The notes under the pieces are model-generated. The model did not search any database. It saw only the letters and a list, made by a program, of their open reading frames with translations, and was not told the DNA's origin. From positions 7,645,676 through 7,709,675 of the forward strand of contig CM055097.1 of assembly GCA_029204225.1 (NCBI GenBank): a stretch of DNA of 64,000 nucleotides, given 5' to 3'. Each line of letters begins with the position of its first letter. Position 1 is the stretch's first letter. This stretch comes from Diphasiastrum complanatum (Eukaryota > Streptophyta > Lycopodiopsida > Lycopodiales > Lycopodiaceae). The position numbers and the translations under genes are program-made. This document shows positions 22,198 to 35,677 of the stretch, piece after piece.

Positions 22198-22419
22198 CTA
22201 GCTAGAAGACAACATAGACTTGCTAATTATGCCAAGGGTTGATCTTAGCTTTGAAAATGTAGCCTTTTGAAGAGGCTTTGTGAGGGTGTCAGCAAGGCAC
22301 TTGCTTGCTGACACGTGTTCCAAAGAGATCTTCTTTGATTGAATCTTTTTCCTTACAAAATGGTGAGCAGTTTCTATGTGGTTACTTATTGCATGATAGA
22401 TTTGTTGAAATTTAGACAT
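22198..22419 (-). pseudogene. Copia RNase H C-terminal fragment (element E)
   Basis: A 73-codon minus-strand frame reads AISNHIETAHHFVRKKIQSK, then LEHVSASKCLADTLTKPLQK and FSKLRSTLGI. This matches the end of Copia polyproteins, where families read RxKHIDIRYHFIR...ADxFTKPLPxxxFxxLRxxLG. It is all that remains of the pol region of element E. Confidence 0.85.
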
Positions 22420-22990
22420 AATGGACCTAAAATGGATTCATTCAATCCTCAAGAGGGACTTGATGCATTTCTTTCAATGATTCTATCATCTAACACAAGC
22501 TAGAATTGATCTTTCATTTAAAAAATAAGCAAGAACAATCAAATTCAAAGTGTTTATGACCAAGAAAGGATTCAAACGTGTTAAGGATGGCCCATTGTTT
22601 GGATAGAAGTCGAGCACAAAATACTAACAATGATTATCTCATTGGATCACCAAAATTGTCAGACAAATGAGAGAGTTTCATGTTTGATGCAAATTTCACT
22701 TTTGCTCTTTCTTGATTCACCTTCAAAATGATCTCCAATTTGGAGTATTTACATGGAGAGAGCTTGACTTGGTCTGACCTATTTCATATGTGTGGGTTTG
22801 TTGCATGTACTTGCATGTTTACCTTTTTTAGTTCTCCATCCTGATTCAATGGAATTGCAACATCTCAAAAAGCTAGAAATTGTCAATTTTGTAACTTGAC
22901 TACAAACTTGTTATTTTACATACATGGCTCTTGCATGAGCCTCCCTATGCCCACTCTTCACATGTGGGAATAGGATCCACATGTGTGGGA

Positions 22991-23116
22991 TCACATATCT
23001 CCATTTACTATATCCATCCAGACAAGGATGGAATTCATTCTCAACTTCCACATTGAGTGATTGGATGCGTTCAATCTATCTTTTGAATCCAATAGATAAG
23101 CATTCATTGATGGCAT
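22991..23116 (-). pseudogene. Copia gag N-terminus (element E)
   Basis: Starts MPSMNAYLLDSKDRLNASNH and continues SMWKLRMNSILV, the opening of UBN2-type Copia gag. It resembles the gag starts of elements A, B and D (GAYLLEASERLNSTNY), so E is a distant relative. The rest of gag is deleted. Confidence 0.8.
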
Positions 23117-24329
23117 CTTCAATGAGAAGATAATAGATTCAAGGATGTAAGATAGATTACTTAAGATGATCAAAACCTTTTACCCCACTCACTTAGAGAC
23201 CTAATAAGATTCACAAAAGAACTTCTCAACAAGATCTAAAGTGACCTGGGACTTGAACAAATTACTAGATCCAAAACTAGCTCAAAATTGTTATATATTT
23301 GATTGAAATTTTGTCTCCTCCTTGATCCAAACTTCACAAGGAATATGAAGTGATCTCTATTGATACAAAACAACTCCAAAGCACACAAATTCCTCACAAA
23401 AAAAAGTCTTTTGAATTCACTTTGAATCACACACACAATAAATCTCAAATCTATCAAAATCTGAGCAAGACTAATGCAAATTTAACTAGATTTGCATTAT
23501 ATGATCAAGATCTATTAAATAACTTCTATTAAAGTTAAAAGGTGCCTAGAAATACCTAAATAGGGCTAATAATGACTTAGTAGTCCTCTTAGAAGTCTTA
23601 TCTAAATTTCTTTAAAGTGCTAGCAATCATTTCTTTATGAAAATCTCTACTAGGTGACTTGTACCCCAAGATGCAAACCACCATGACTTTCTACTTTGAT
23701 CTCTCTGAATGAAAATGGGTCAATCTCAATTTCCAAAGCTTATAAACAAAAAATTAGATCCATTTCAACCTAATTTAGTTCCAATGAAACTAATTCTTGA
23801 TGTGTAACCACTGGAAAAGCAACTAGTAGCTAAGCCAATCCCAAAATTACAAGGAATCTAGTTTAGAAGCTCGAAAAGATCAAATCTATAGCTCATTTTC
23901 TATTAGGCTCTAATGCCATGTTAAAATTATAGCAAAAAGGATCCTAATGATTCACAAAGGTGATGGATATTGCACAATACTCTCAAACTTAGAAATTTTT
24001 TTGATGAGTTTCTATGTAAAGCTTTAGGTTGTTATTTTGCAGGGAAGTTTAGTATAGTCACAAGATAATTTTACGATTTGAGCGAATACAATATAAGCTC
24101 CTCAAGTTCAATGTCAATATTTGTGAGGCGAACATAAGTTTGGTCACCTCTTCTTATGATGAGATTCAAATGGTTAGCGTAGACTTTAGCTTTCAAATGC
24201 TTCAGTTGCCTCATTAAGATGCTTGTTTCTTGTAGCAAGCAACATAAAACTAGCATAGAAACATAGACATGAAACATCTTAGGGGTATCATAACCTCATA
24301 ATTTTTTAGCGCCCTTGGTATTATCTTTG

Positions 24330-25782
24330 TAGCCCTTTGACTTTTATGCTAGCTTGGTGATTTAGGCTCTAAAGACATGTAAAGAATATAACCCATCAAC
24401 TAAATTATTACAACGCATGTAAGAAAGTGATCTTGTATTCATGTGTCCAAATTGACTATGCCACAGTATAGCATCATCGTTTATATTTTCATTTGAAGTA
24501 CTAGCTAAAACAACTGAGATATGACATATAAATTTTTGACTCGTGTGCAGGTACTCAGAGTAGTATCTTCATCGAAGATTGTACACTGTTCAGATGAGAA
24601 AGCAGCAATGTAGCCCTCATTAGTTATCTTTGAGTTTGATAATAGATTCTTAGATAGTTGAGGTACGTGAAGAACATTTGAAACAAAGATAGAAAGATTG
24701 TTCTTGAACCGAATCTTGACTGTTCCTTTGCCTTCAATGCAGATGGTGCTTGAATCTCCAAGGTAGATGAATTGTTGTCTGGTACAAGCTTCGTATTCAG
24801 TATACCACTCCCTTCAGGGAGTCATGTATTGGGTTGCGCCACTGTCCAGATACTAGCAGTTGTAGTATTCATTGCTACTTTTGTTGTAAGCCGTTAATAG
24901 TTCTGATGGTTTGTCTTCATCAAAGAGTTTCTCCTCGAATTCTGCCGCATTGGTAGAATTCGACTGTTGGTGTTGTTGTTTCTTAGCCTCGTTGTAGATG
25001 CGAATGTGACACTCTTTGATGTCTTGATTTGCCCTTTTATAGTATCTACAAAGGAGCTTCTTGCACGATCCACTACTCTTTGATTGAGTATGAGGCTTCT
25101 GTTGCTGCTGCACTTGATTCTTGCCCTCGGAATTGTCTTTCTTCTTGGTGAATAAAGCCAGAGACTTGTCTTTGACTGAGAGATCACTGGTCTTTCTCCG
25201 CATTTCTTCTTGAAGAAGATGACCAATGACCTTTTGAAGATTCAAGTCAGCTTGAGTGGGGATCATCACAACAAAGTGCTTGTAGGACTTTGGTAAACAA
25301 AAAAACAAGGTCATGACAACGTCATCATCTTGAATAGTACATCCTATTGTAGATAATTGATCTAATAAAGACTTGAAGCTGTTGATGTGAGGAGTGATGG
25401 CTGTAGAATCAGACATTCTTAATGTAAAGAACTTCCTTTTAATAGGTAACCGTGTGGTCACATCTTGAGTCTTATACAGATTCAATAACAAGTCTAGTGC
25501 TTCCTTGGAAGACTTGTAGGTGGTAACGTGAGAAATCTGGGAGTCGGCCAGATTCAGCATAATCGATGCTCGGGCTTTCTAATCTTTGACCTTGCAAGCC
25601 TTCGCTAAATGATTATCGTCGTCTGGTTTTAGGTCAGACCTGTCTACAACATCTCAAAGATCTCTATCTATTAACATCATCCGAAATTTCAACTTCCAGA
25701 TGTAGAAGTTAGAGCCGTTGAACTTGTAAATGATCCTAACTTCGTTGGATGAAGAAGATTAGGAGTTACCGGTAAAAGACAT
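24330..25782 (-). pseudogene. Copia relic F: gag, protease and pre-integrase remnants
   Basis: ATG at 25782-25780 opens MSFTGNS, then stops. FNGSNFYIWKLKFRMML follows as the gag start. The longest intact stretch is 25560-24853 (235 codons) with EEMRRK and a decayed zinc knuckle (CRYYKRANQDIKECH, where the second Cys and the His spacing are altered). Protease follows (YLDSGATQYMT near 24840) with two in-frame stops. A GAG-pre-integrase motif LWHSQFGHMN lies near 24475-24440. No integrase, RT or RNase H was found. gag family differs from element A. Confidence 0.8.
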
Positions 25783-25827
25783 ACTAAGAGTAATAGAAAT
25801 AAACAATATCTCAGTTTCTTTAACTAG

Positions 25828-26570
25828 TGCTCTGATACCAATGTTAGAATGCGAACACTAAAAGAATAGAACAAAATGATCTAATACCAACGTTGGGTAG
25901 TTTGGAAACTAGAAACGCCACCAGCTAGATGAAGGCAAACTCTGATAGGAATGTTCGGATTCCAATTGATGGAAATCAGAACCGAGAGGAAGAAGAATAA
26001 TGCGTAACGACTCTCGAATTGATGTATACATACCGATTAAAAACAAATGCGTGTTCAGACACTAGTCTGATCACATCCACCAAAGAATGTTGGAGTTATC
26101 ATCAGTTTGTTACAATCAGAAGGTTCAACACGAAATAATGATGCAGAATGATTAGGCTTGTTTCTCAGGTGTCAGAGACAGTCGTCGTTTGAATAGATGC
26201 TGAGGAGTCAAAGATGTCCATGATTTGTCAGATTGAGTAAACAAGCTAAACAATCAAATAGATTGATGTAATGAAATCACAACACATAGACATCCATATA
26301 AAACACAGATGATGAGGAAGTGTTGCTTGTATATTACATTCAATGCTTGTAATGAAGCAAGAGCAACAAATTGATTACAGATCTTTCGCTCTTCTCGCTT
26401 ATTTTTGAATGAGAGCTGGAGATGTATTTATACACATCGTTCTTGTTTGTTACAAGAATCGTTTTAACTAATCTATAATTACAAGACTAGTTTAATTTGA
26501 ACTGTGTACTTGGTCGTGAAATAATGTAAAACAACATCTATACATATCGTACATCAGTCAGGTTTAAACT
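25828..26570 (-). mobile_element. Element F primer-binding site and probable 5' LTR
   Basis: Minus-strand TGGTATCAGAGCA at 25840-25828 lies one base from an LTR-type start (TGTTAGAATGCG from 25842, plus strand). The LTR should extend to the right, but I cannot fix its outer end: no matching copy exists in the window because the other end of element F is lost. Confidence 0.6.
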
Positions 26571-26619
26571 CTGCTTCGGGAGCCTGAAGTTGTGTCGTCA
26601 TAGAAGCCGTAGGTGGACC

Positions 26620-27180
26620 GCAATGTTGGCTTGGCGGTTCGTAATGATCGCAACGTTTATGCGGTTCCCTTTGGTTTTGGTCCTCATATAGTGACCGCCA
26701 GGTTAACTTCTATGGTGCCTTGCAATAAATCGCAGCCATTGTCTTGGCGGTTCCTTGTAGTGGCTTGCAGTTTTGGTCTTTGTTTACAATCATAAGGTTG
26801 ACTCATACGGTTCAGTGTAGTAGATCGCATCCATTGCCTTGGCAGTGGCTTGTGGTTCTGGTCTTTGCTTATAATCGTAAGGTTGACTCATACGGTTCGT
26901 TGCGATGGATCATAGCCATTGCCTTGGTAGTGGCTTGCGGTTCTGGTCTTCGCTTACAACCATAAGGTTGACTCATACGGTTCGGTATGGTAGATCATAG
27001 CCATTGCCTTAGCGGTTCCCTGTGGTGGCTTGTGGTTCAGGTCTTCGCTTACAACCGTAAGGTTGACTCATACGGTTCGATGTGGTAGATCACAGCCATT
27101 GCCTTGGCGGTGACTTGCGGTTCTGGTCTTTGCTTACAATCGTAAGGTTGACTCATACGGTTCATTGTGGTGCGGCACAT
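26620..27180. repeat. 85-bp minisatellite
   Basis: GGTTGACTCATACGGTTC begins at 26796, 26881, 26966, 27061 and 27146. The spacings are 85, 85, 95 and 85 bp; the longer copy carries an extra GGTTCCCTGT. Each unit includes ATAGCCATTGCCTTGGC, GGCTTGCGGTTCTGGTC and CTTACAACCGTAA. More diverged copies lie to the left (about 26620-26795). The open frames through it are side effects of the period. Confidence 0.92.
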
Positions 27181-28381
<1,201 letters not shown>

Positions 28382-28675
28382 GACTCTACTTCATGGGTAT
28401 TATGTTTTATTTAGCAATCATATTAATGTTTCTCCTTTTTTTACTTGACCAATCCTTCTACCTTGTTTTGCCACTCGAATTTTAGAGACCCCTTTGAAAT
28501 TCAAATTGTAACTTGGTGATCAAGTCTTCTTTGAATGGCTAAGATGAATGTACTTGATAGGGTTTTAATCTAACAATGTGCATTTTCGTATACCTAGTGT
28601 ACCAAAGTGAGCTTTGGTTTCTATAAAAAGGTGGGTGACACAACCCTAACTCACTCTTCCCATTCTTGAACTTTT

Positions 28676-28784
<109 letters not shown>

Positions 28785-28789
28785 TGTGA

Positions 28790-30260
28790 CCTAAAACCAC
28801 TGGAAAATTGCTATGTGGAGGTTTGTGAATAGATTTGGAAGAGTTACATATTCTAAGGGACCTTTCTACAATCTAAGGTAAGAATACTATTGTTTTTGTA
28901 GTAATGCTCACCGTTGCACTATGGCATTATGCTTGCTAGAATGCTTTACGTATGTTGCTCACATTTGTGAATGGTTATTGGTGATTGGAATTTAAGCCTT
29001 GCTTCTAAAGAAGCTTTTGAAATGTCTAAATTGGGCGCTGCCTCAACACTTTCCTCATTCAATTATTGAGGTATGAATCTCAAGCATTTGTTGTTTTTTT
29101 TACCAATGGATAGCGATTGCCTACATGTTGGATAGGAAGGTATTTTCGCCTACATATTTGGAGATGGGTAGTTCTCAAGAAATGTCCTCACCTCATATCC
29201 ATGTACGATGTTATGCATAAGAACCCTTTTTCATTTTGTCATTTCACCCGGTTCTTTAGGGTTTATAACAATCATGTGAAACATTGAGCAGTACGGGCTA
29301 TCTACTCATGAAAAATTTAAAGATGTTTTAGGGCTAATTGTTCTTAAGCGTACAATCCTGAATTTATGCGTTTCATAGTAAAAATGAGTCATTATGATTA
29401 TGGCACTCTAAAGATTGATGCAGCTGCTTTATGTGAGCTAATACTTGGGTTAGGGCTTGACCTTTGCGAGCTTGTATGGCATGGATTTGCCCAAGGTATA
29501 AGATGTTTAGACTCCAATTTTTTGAAGGTTCTTGGGGCTAGTATGGCATGGATCTGCCCTAGTACCTAACATTGATGCAAGAGGCATGTCTCGTTGTACA
29601 TTGTGTATTGCATAATAGCTTCTTATGTATGTGGAATGCTAATGTGAACTTAATACATTCAATATGGCATCTGCCCTAATACGGTTTCATTTTAGGGCAG
29701 AATGTATTGCTAATAATGTAAGTCATGGTAGGGAAGATTGGACCGATGATGTTTATTTACAGTTGTGCTGATAAAGTGGTGAATCTTGTTTCGGACAAGG
29801 ATAACAACTGATGCTCAACTATGACACTTGTCTTCCTCACGTAACTAACTTGTGCGGTTAAGTTTTGTGTTCAGTATGACATCTGCCTTGATACGGTTTT
29901 GTTTTAGGGTAGAATCTATTGCTAACAATGTAAGTCATGGTAGGGAAGATTGGACGTATGATGTTTATTTACAGTTGTGCTGATAAAGTGGTGAATCTTG
30001 TTTCGAACAAGGATAACAACTGATGCTCAGCTATGACACCCGTCTTCCTCACGTAACTAACTCGTGCGGTTGTGTTTTTTGGGATGGTGGCAGGTAACAG
30101 CTGAGTGTCCTAAAACTTGTTTCGCATGGTACCTTGTACTGTAAAACTTTATATAGCTTTAGTTTTACCTGTTATGCTATAAATTAAAGGGTTCAAAGGG
30201 TTTGGTCTTGACTTGTCAAGAGGGACTATGTGAAATCTTTTTACTCTCTCACACATACGA
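28790..30260 (+). repeat. Dispersed repeat family X, copy X1
   Basis: The right part (about 30030-30240) matches 60800-61030 in X3: GTGCGGTT, GGGATGGTGGCAGGTA, CAGCTG, AAAGG and TTTGGTCTTG occur in order, followed by an A/T-rich CTATAAATTAAAG where X3 has GAATAAAG, a polyadenylation-like signal. An internal block of about 212 bp is tandemly duplicated (starts about 29668 and 29880), with GTAAGTCATGGTAGGGAAG and ACAGTTGTGCTGATAAAGTG in both copies. GCATGGATTTGCCC-type phrases recur at 29476 and 29550. No long open frame; identity unknown. Confidence 0.6.
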
Positions 30261-31080
30261 GATGTATTCGTTCTCATTGGTCTCACACACAACTCAAGCA
30301 TGGATATTCTTGGACACTGTCACAACTCTTATCCAACTAGAAGTACAATTTTGAAGTGTTATATATTCAACCGTTAAAAAAATAAAAATAAAAAGTCTAA
30401 AGAAAGATCATTTTCATGCTCAAACTCTTGTGGTAGTGAGTGACACATCAAGTTCTAGGGACAAATCGTGTGATGTATAGGAGTCTTATGATCCATGTTC
30501 AGGCTTAGCCAATTACTTGTCATACATGGTATATTTGTACAAATCTATCTACTATTCATTCATATGAACATTCTCTGTCGGTTGTATGGAGAAAAAAGAC
30601 ATTAATTCTTGAATGTATAACAGCGTGAATGTGCCCCTTGTGGGGCCACATGTGTGAACTTAGAAGGTCACCTTGCCATTTCCTCGCCCTTTTGCCTTTC
30701 TTTTAAGTTTCGTCTCTATTTTTTTTTTGGACACGCATTGCGCATCATGCCTTTCAACTAACGTCATCCTGAAGAACCACACACGTACACGTTTACTAAA
30801 ACAGTTCACCTACCTTGCGAAGAAAGGCAGTTGACAGTCTCGTTTTTCAATTTCCAAAGCAAGGTTGCCCGTCAAAATGCAGCTCTCGCTCGTGTTCTGG
30901 CGAGCCAACGCAATATGATCGCGTTTGTGAGAAAGCTATAGAGGTTGCTTTACTCCCTCTCCTCCTCCTCCTCCTCCTCAGATAACGTAAATCCAAATAG
31001 ATTTCTCCTGCTTTACGCATGCCCACATACAAAACTATACATTGGGCAAGACATGGTTACCCACAAGCAATTCATTCAGA
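30261..31080. other. Upstream region of the PGG-domain gene
   Basis: Contains a short CTC-rich stretch at 30954-30980 and no recognisable gene. Frames on both strands are shorter than 75 codons. Confidence 0.45.
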
Positions 31081-31087
31081 CATATAG

Positions 31088-31470
31088 TGTCTGTTCTCGT
31101 GTCAGGTGCAGCTCATCAATCCCAAAAGCACCTTGTTTATGCACTTTGCAAGCTCTTTGAATTGGACTTTGTCCCTATGTGAGATGTGCTGAGAAACAGC
31201 CAACATCAATCCTAAAAGCACATTGTCTATGCAGTTTGCAAGCAATCATGATCAAAGCAAGCTGAATGAAATTTGAGCTCCATATGTGTGGGAAAATATC
31301 AGCTATTTGAGAAATTGAGACCTATTTTTCTTTGAAGAATTATCCATATTTCTAGTGTGATGTGCTGCGAAACAGCCATCATCAATCCGAAAAGCACCTT
31401 GTATATGCAGTTTGCAAGCAACAAAAGCAAGCTGAATGAAATTTGTGGTCCGTAAGTCTCGAAAATTATC
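31088..31470. repeat. Imperfect tandem repeats in the 5' region of the PGG-domain gene
   Basis: CAATCCxAAAAGCACCTTGT followed by TATGCAGTTTGCAAGC occurs near 31121, 31211 and 31387. The last two copies are parts of a block of about 176 bp sharing GATGTGCTGxGAAACAGCCA, AAAGCAAGCTGAATGAAAT and TTCTTTGAAGA. They end less than 100 bp before the start codon, so they may lie in the promoter or 5' UTR. Confidence 0.85.
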
Positions 31471-31553
31471 AATTCTTTGAAGACATATTGATAACTCTTG
31501 AGATATTCTTTCACTGCAAAACCACTAGTGCCTGAGAATTTTCAATTCTTTTG

Positions 31554-32825
31554 ATGCATAGAAAGCACATTGAGATTAGAGCTCAGCAACAGGAGTCTAA
31601 GGACGCGAAGATGGGAGAGATAGTGGAAGAGCCTGTGCAGCTAGAATCATTGAATATAAGCCTTGGCTCTTTCTCAGTGTGCGACCCTCCTAGTCCTCAA
31701 AAGGTGACTTATTACTACAGCAGAATGTCTGCAAACAACATATGTTTTTTGTATAGAGTGACAACGGAGGAGTCTTTGTACAGATGCCATCCTGAAGCCA
31801 AAGGATGGCCAGAGCTTCTGCTTACCAAAGAAGAATTGGATCAGCATTTTAGAGAACTTTCCGAAGACAACATTTATTGGTATAAGTCTCGAGCGGGTGA
31901 AGAAACCCACAGCGGGGTGAGATATCCTGATATGGACGAGTTCAGACGACATTGGCATGTGGGCACGAACGTGTTTTTCAGATACAACGACATGAGGAGC
32001 ACGGGAATTGTAGTAGGAAGGTTTGTGTGGGAGGAGATGCAAGACTGCTCACATTTACGGCTTCTGCTTCTTCTGCAGATGCCCACCAACAAGCTCCTCC
32101 TTAGCAGCGAGGTCACTGACCTGGAAATCGACCCCGACGTCGCCAACAACAAAGAAGAAGTATACATCCAAGGAATCAGTTTAGTGGGCATCGTCGCCAC
32201 CCTCATAGCCAACGTCACATACCTAGCAAGCGTCACACCGCCCAGAGGATTCGACTCCTCTCCAGGCCACGACGGCGTAGCATTCGCCTCAAGTATGAAG
32301 CTTCCCACTGTGTTTCTGTTTTTCAACTCCATCGCCTTCTACAGCTCCGTCCTGGCGGTCGTGGTCATGACAGCGTTCATCCCAATCTATGGCACAGCAG
32401 GCGAATGGGGAGCTATATTCTTATCTTCATCTTTACCCGTGGTGCTCAGCCTCATCGCCTTCTATATAGCCTTCATGTTCAGCTCCTGGGCTTCTCTAGG
32501 TAGCTCCTGGTTGAAGCCATTTTTTATAACGCTGTTGGGAATAGCGATGGTGCTGTATGTGCGTTTCTGGGCGATTGAGCTGATGGAAGGACACATTGAC
32601 AGGCATCTGAGAGTGATGTTAAGGATAAGTCCGTGGGAGTGGTATATAAAGAGAGCAAGCTCATCTGGGAGCTCTGTGCCCGGCTTCCTTGAGAGGTGTG
32701 AGAGGAGCTTTAAATCTATTGCTGAGAGTATCTTATCACAACGCTCTGTTAAAACAACATCCAGAAGCAGTAAGAGAGAGCAGGAGAAGGCACGCTTCAT
32801 CTTCAGAGCTGAGACACGAAAGTAG
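31554..32825 (+). CDS. PGG-domain membrane protein without ankyrin repeats
   Basis: A single uninterrupted exon of 423 codons from ATG at 31554. A later in-frame ATG at 31611 (MGEIVEEP) would give 404 residues and is an alternative start. Residues 1-165 match no family I recognise: soluble, charged, Tyr/Trp-rich (TYYYSRMSANN, YWYKSRAGEETHSGVRYPDM). Residues 200-235 read IQGISLVGIVATLIANVTYL then ASVTPPRGF, the PGG-domain signature seen in plant ACD6-like ankyrin proteins. Hydrophobic segments follow at about 208-227, 252-278, 287-313 and 319-342, making four membrane spans. The tail is basic and Ser-rich. Usual PGG proteins have N-terminal ankyrin repeats; none are visible here. It probably acts in a cell membrane, but the function is unknown. 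Confidence 0.85.
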   Translation: MHRKHIEIRAQQQESKDAKMGEIVEEPVQLESLNISLGSFSVCDPPSPQKVTYYYSRMSANNICFLYRVTTEESLYRCHPEAKGWPELLLTKEELDQHFRELSEDNIYWYKSRAGEETHSGVRYPDMDEFRRHWHVGTNVFFRYNDMRSTGIVVGRFVWEEMQDCSHLRLLLLLQMPTNKLLLSSEVTDLEIDPDVANNKEEVYIQGISLVGIVATLIANVTYLASVTPPRGFDSSPGHDGVAFASSMKLPTVFLFFNSIAFYSSVLAVVVMTAFIPIYGTAGEWGAIFLSSSLPVVLSLIAFYIAFMFSSWASLGSSWLKPFFITLLGIAMVLYVRFWAIELMEGHIDRHLRVMLRISPWEWYIKRASSSGSSVPGFLERCERSFKSIAESILSQRSVKTTSRSSKREQEKARFIFRAETRK

Positions 32826-35560
32826 CAACTGCTGCAGTCACCATCTCATCTTCTTTCAAGCAGATGATTGAGTTAGTCTTCTGATTCCTGGTTGTCTATA
32901 TGAAATATCTGGCTGTTAGATACCAGAGAAACAGTGCTAGTTCTGTCAGTCATAACTGGGATATCAAGAATTTGTTGAGCTTGGTTGTCATAGTTACTAC
33001 TAAGTACTTAAATGATTTTAGGGATTGTATGAGCAAATGCAATGCTCAATTTCTTCACTAAGCTTTGATTTGAGGTGCATATATCAACTATGAGCATGCT
33101 AGCTAGTTAAATGATTCAAAAATTGTATGAGCAACTGCAGCTCAATTTCTCATGAATGATTCAACAAGCTTTGGTTTGAGGTGCATATACTTATAACAAC
33201 ATGGAGAGAAGCCCTATTGTTTCAAGTTCAAGTGAAAGTATGGTGGTTGAAAAATGTGTTCTCCTTACCAAAATCTATTATTTAGCCTTGTATTGCAAAA
33301 GGAAGAGTTTTATTCATTTAATTTTATTCTATTCCCTTGACTAAAATTCAGGTTTCCAATAGCCTCAAGTAAAATTTGGCCCAATTTGTTCTTTAGAGTG
33401 TGTTCTCTTGGGTTGTGGTGTGTTCTCTCCTTTAGTTGTTGGATTCATCTTATGCTTTGCTTGCAAATTAGCTAACCATAAATGCTAGATAGATTCCTGA
33501 CAAAGTAGAAGTTAAAACTCTTAATTCCAATGTCTATGTGTGATGTATTGCATATTCCAAACCAATATTTTATGTCACTCAATTTTGTAGAATAATCATG
33601 TAGAACTACCAAAAATAGATATACTATTATGTAGGAAGATAAATATAAGATATTGTCATGTCTCAAATGTTCTTAGCCCATGTGCTTAATGAATGTTGAT
33701 AAATATAGCCATGCCAGTGCTAAATCATAATAGGACTAATACAATAGGATAGTCAATAAAAGGTCATAAGCACTTGTGCTATCTTTGTTAATGACGAGAA
33801 TTGCAATAAGTCTAATGGTTGGAGGCTTAATAAAGTCCCAAAATCATTTAGAAAGCACAAGGGACCACTAGGTATTCTACATTCATCTAATTTGAACTCT
33901 CTCTTATTTGATTTGGGAGCTTCTCTTTTTTAGAGCTTTGGTTTATGGTGGTTCATGTGCCAACCAACACATTATAGCTTGATCATGCTCTTCTTTGTCT
34001 TTTTTTATGATCCACATATTTGGACCATGGAGGAATCAATCTTTCTTTGCCTAATATAGTGAAACTTCCAGTCTATTACTAAGTCAAAAACATCTATTTT
34101 CTTGATTCTTTAACTGGGTTTAAGATTTTTGGCTTTTCCATGCTAATTTGGTGCTTATGGATGCATATATTATTATTAAAATGCTATGCTGGGAACATGA
34201 CAATTTATGTATAAGAGCATTAGGTCCTTTTCCTATCAAATTTAGTGGTCTTCTTGGTAGAGTTTCTATTCAATAATTAACTAGGTTTCTTTGTTTTCGA
34301 GTTTTTAGATTGCTTTGGGTCAAATCTATTAATTTTTGTTCTTTGCATGGTTTGTTTTGTTTTAAAGTGTGACCAATGTCAACTTAATAAGGCAGAAATC
34401 ATAAAGCTAGGGGTCTCTTGCATCTATTGAATATCCTCAATACAAAACAAACTAGTATTTCAATGGATTTCATAGTAGGACTATTGAGGACAAATAAACA
34501 AAATAATGCGATTTGGATAATTGTCGACCGTAGACTAGATTGGCTATGCTTATTCTGATAAAGACCATTGGAGAGGCTTCTGATTTGGCCCAAATATTTG
34601 TTGAACATATCAGACATTATAAATTACTAGATGATATAATGAGAGATCATGATCCGACTTGTTCACCAGTTACTTTTGTTCAATCATATTACTAAGCTAA
34701 AAACATCTTTGAGCTTTATTTGTTGAGATCATCTTGAGACGAAAGGTTAGATAGAGAAATATTTAAAGAAATTGGAAGGAAAATCAGGCTAATATTGAAG
34801 TGTATTTTTGCAAAACTATAAAAACTGGCATGTAAAACCCGGCTAATAGAGGAAAAATTGGAATAAAATTATTTGTAGAATTGGGTCCCAGCTTGCCGCT
34901 CTAAATGCAACTAGAAAAAAATTTGTGGCTTTAGAAATGGCCTATAAAAATGTTTCGCGGCTTTTAGAATTGGCCAATTGCGGAATTGAAAATAGCCGGC
35001 ATAGCCGTGCAAAGATTTCACCATGTACCGAGTCCATTTCTACTAATATATGATTACCTAGTGTATTTTTCAAGAAAACTAGTTTGTCGAGGGAGCCTTA
35101 GGTATGAATGCTGGAAAAAGTCTGTTCAAGAAAAAAACCATCGAAGAAAAAAAATTCATGCAAAAACGAGACCAAAAAATGTTGGGACAATATCGAAAAA
35201 TCATGGACACCTGGTCTTAAAGACAAAATTTGGGCAATAAGCAAAGTGTGCGAGCCAAGGTAGTAACCCAACCGAGTAAAAACCCAATGAACGGCCCTAG
35301 TAGTGCACTCCATCAAAAAAATCGACACTTTAAGGGAGTACTAAGAAAAATGAAGGCCACCTGCAAGAATAGGGGTTGACAAAGGGTACACCCAAATTTG
35401 GCTAATAATGGGCAAGAGACCTTCGAAGCAAAAAACCTATGAAGGGTATGCCTACTAGCATTTGACAGAAGTAACCATCTATGGTACTTTTGGGTGTACC
35501 GAAGAGGAAGGCTTTGAATGCTTGGGCACTTGAGTCATGTATTTGTTTCGAACATGTCTA
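32826..35560. other. Intergenic, degraded repeats
   Basis: No gene recognised. A segment near 33385-33500 (CTTGGGTTGTGGTGTGTTCTCTC...GCTAACCATA) has a diverged partner near 49010-49100 (CTTGGGTTGGTGTGTGTTCTCTC...GGCTAACGTA), suggesting an old dispersed repeat. Toward 35560 the sequence grades into Copia relic C. Confidence 0.45.
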
Positions 35561-35677
35561 AACAATTTTTAGTTCTTGATTTTGATTATTCACATAAGAA
35601 AATCAATTTATTACTCTGTCAAAGTTACATTATGGGAAAGCAGGCCATGATTCCATTAGCATGTAACTAAAGACATA

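Larger units (their letters stand above)
17198..23975 (-). mobile_element. Old Copia relic E (minus strand), split by element A
   Basis: Left LTR start TGTTGATATTACAAC (17198) and right LTR start TGTTAAAATTATAGC (23919) share AAAAAGGATCCTAATGATTC and about 40 further similar bases. The right copy abuts GGCTCTAATGCCA (23906-23918), a mutated tRNA-Met primer site for a minus-strand element. Inside are a gag N-terminus (23116-22991) and an RNase H tail (22419-22198). The rest of the polyprotein is gone. Element A sits in what should be the left (3') LTR. The right LTR cannot be followed past about 23975. Confidence 0.65.

Noticed and set aside
26613-26965. Two repetitive plus-strand frames
   Set aside because: By-products of the 85-bp minisatellite period; no start context or family match.
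26796-27180. CRISPR-like array
   Set aside because: Units are 85-bp tandem repeats without unique spacers, in a plant genome.
31674-32800. Several minus-strand frames of 112-152 codons
   Set aside because: They are shadows of the PGG-domain gene on the plus strand, whose domain and membrane spans are clear.
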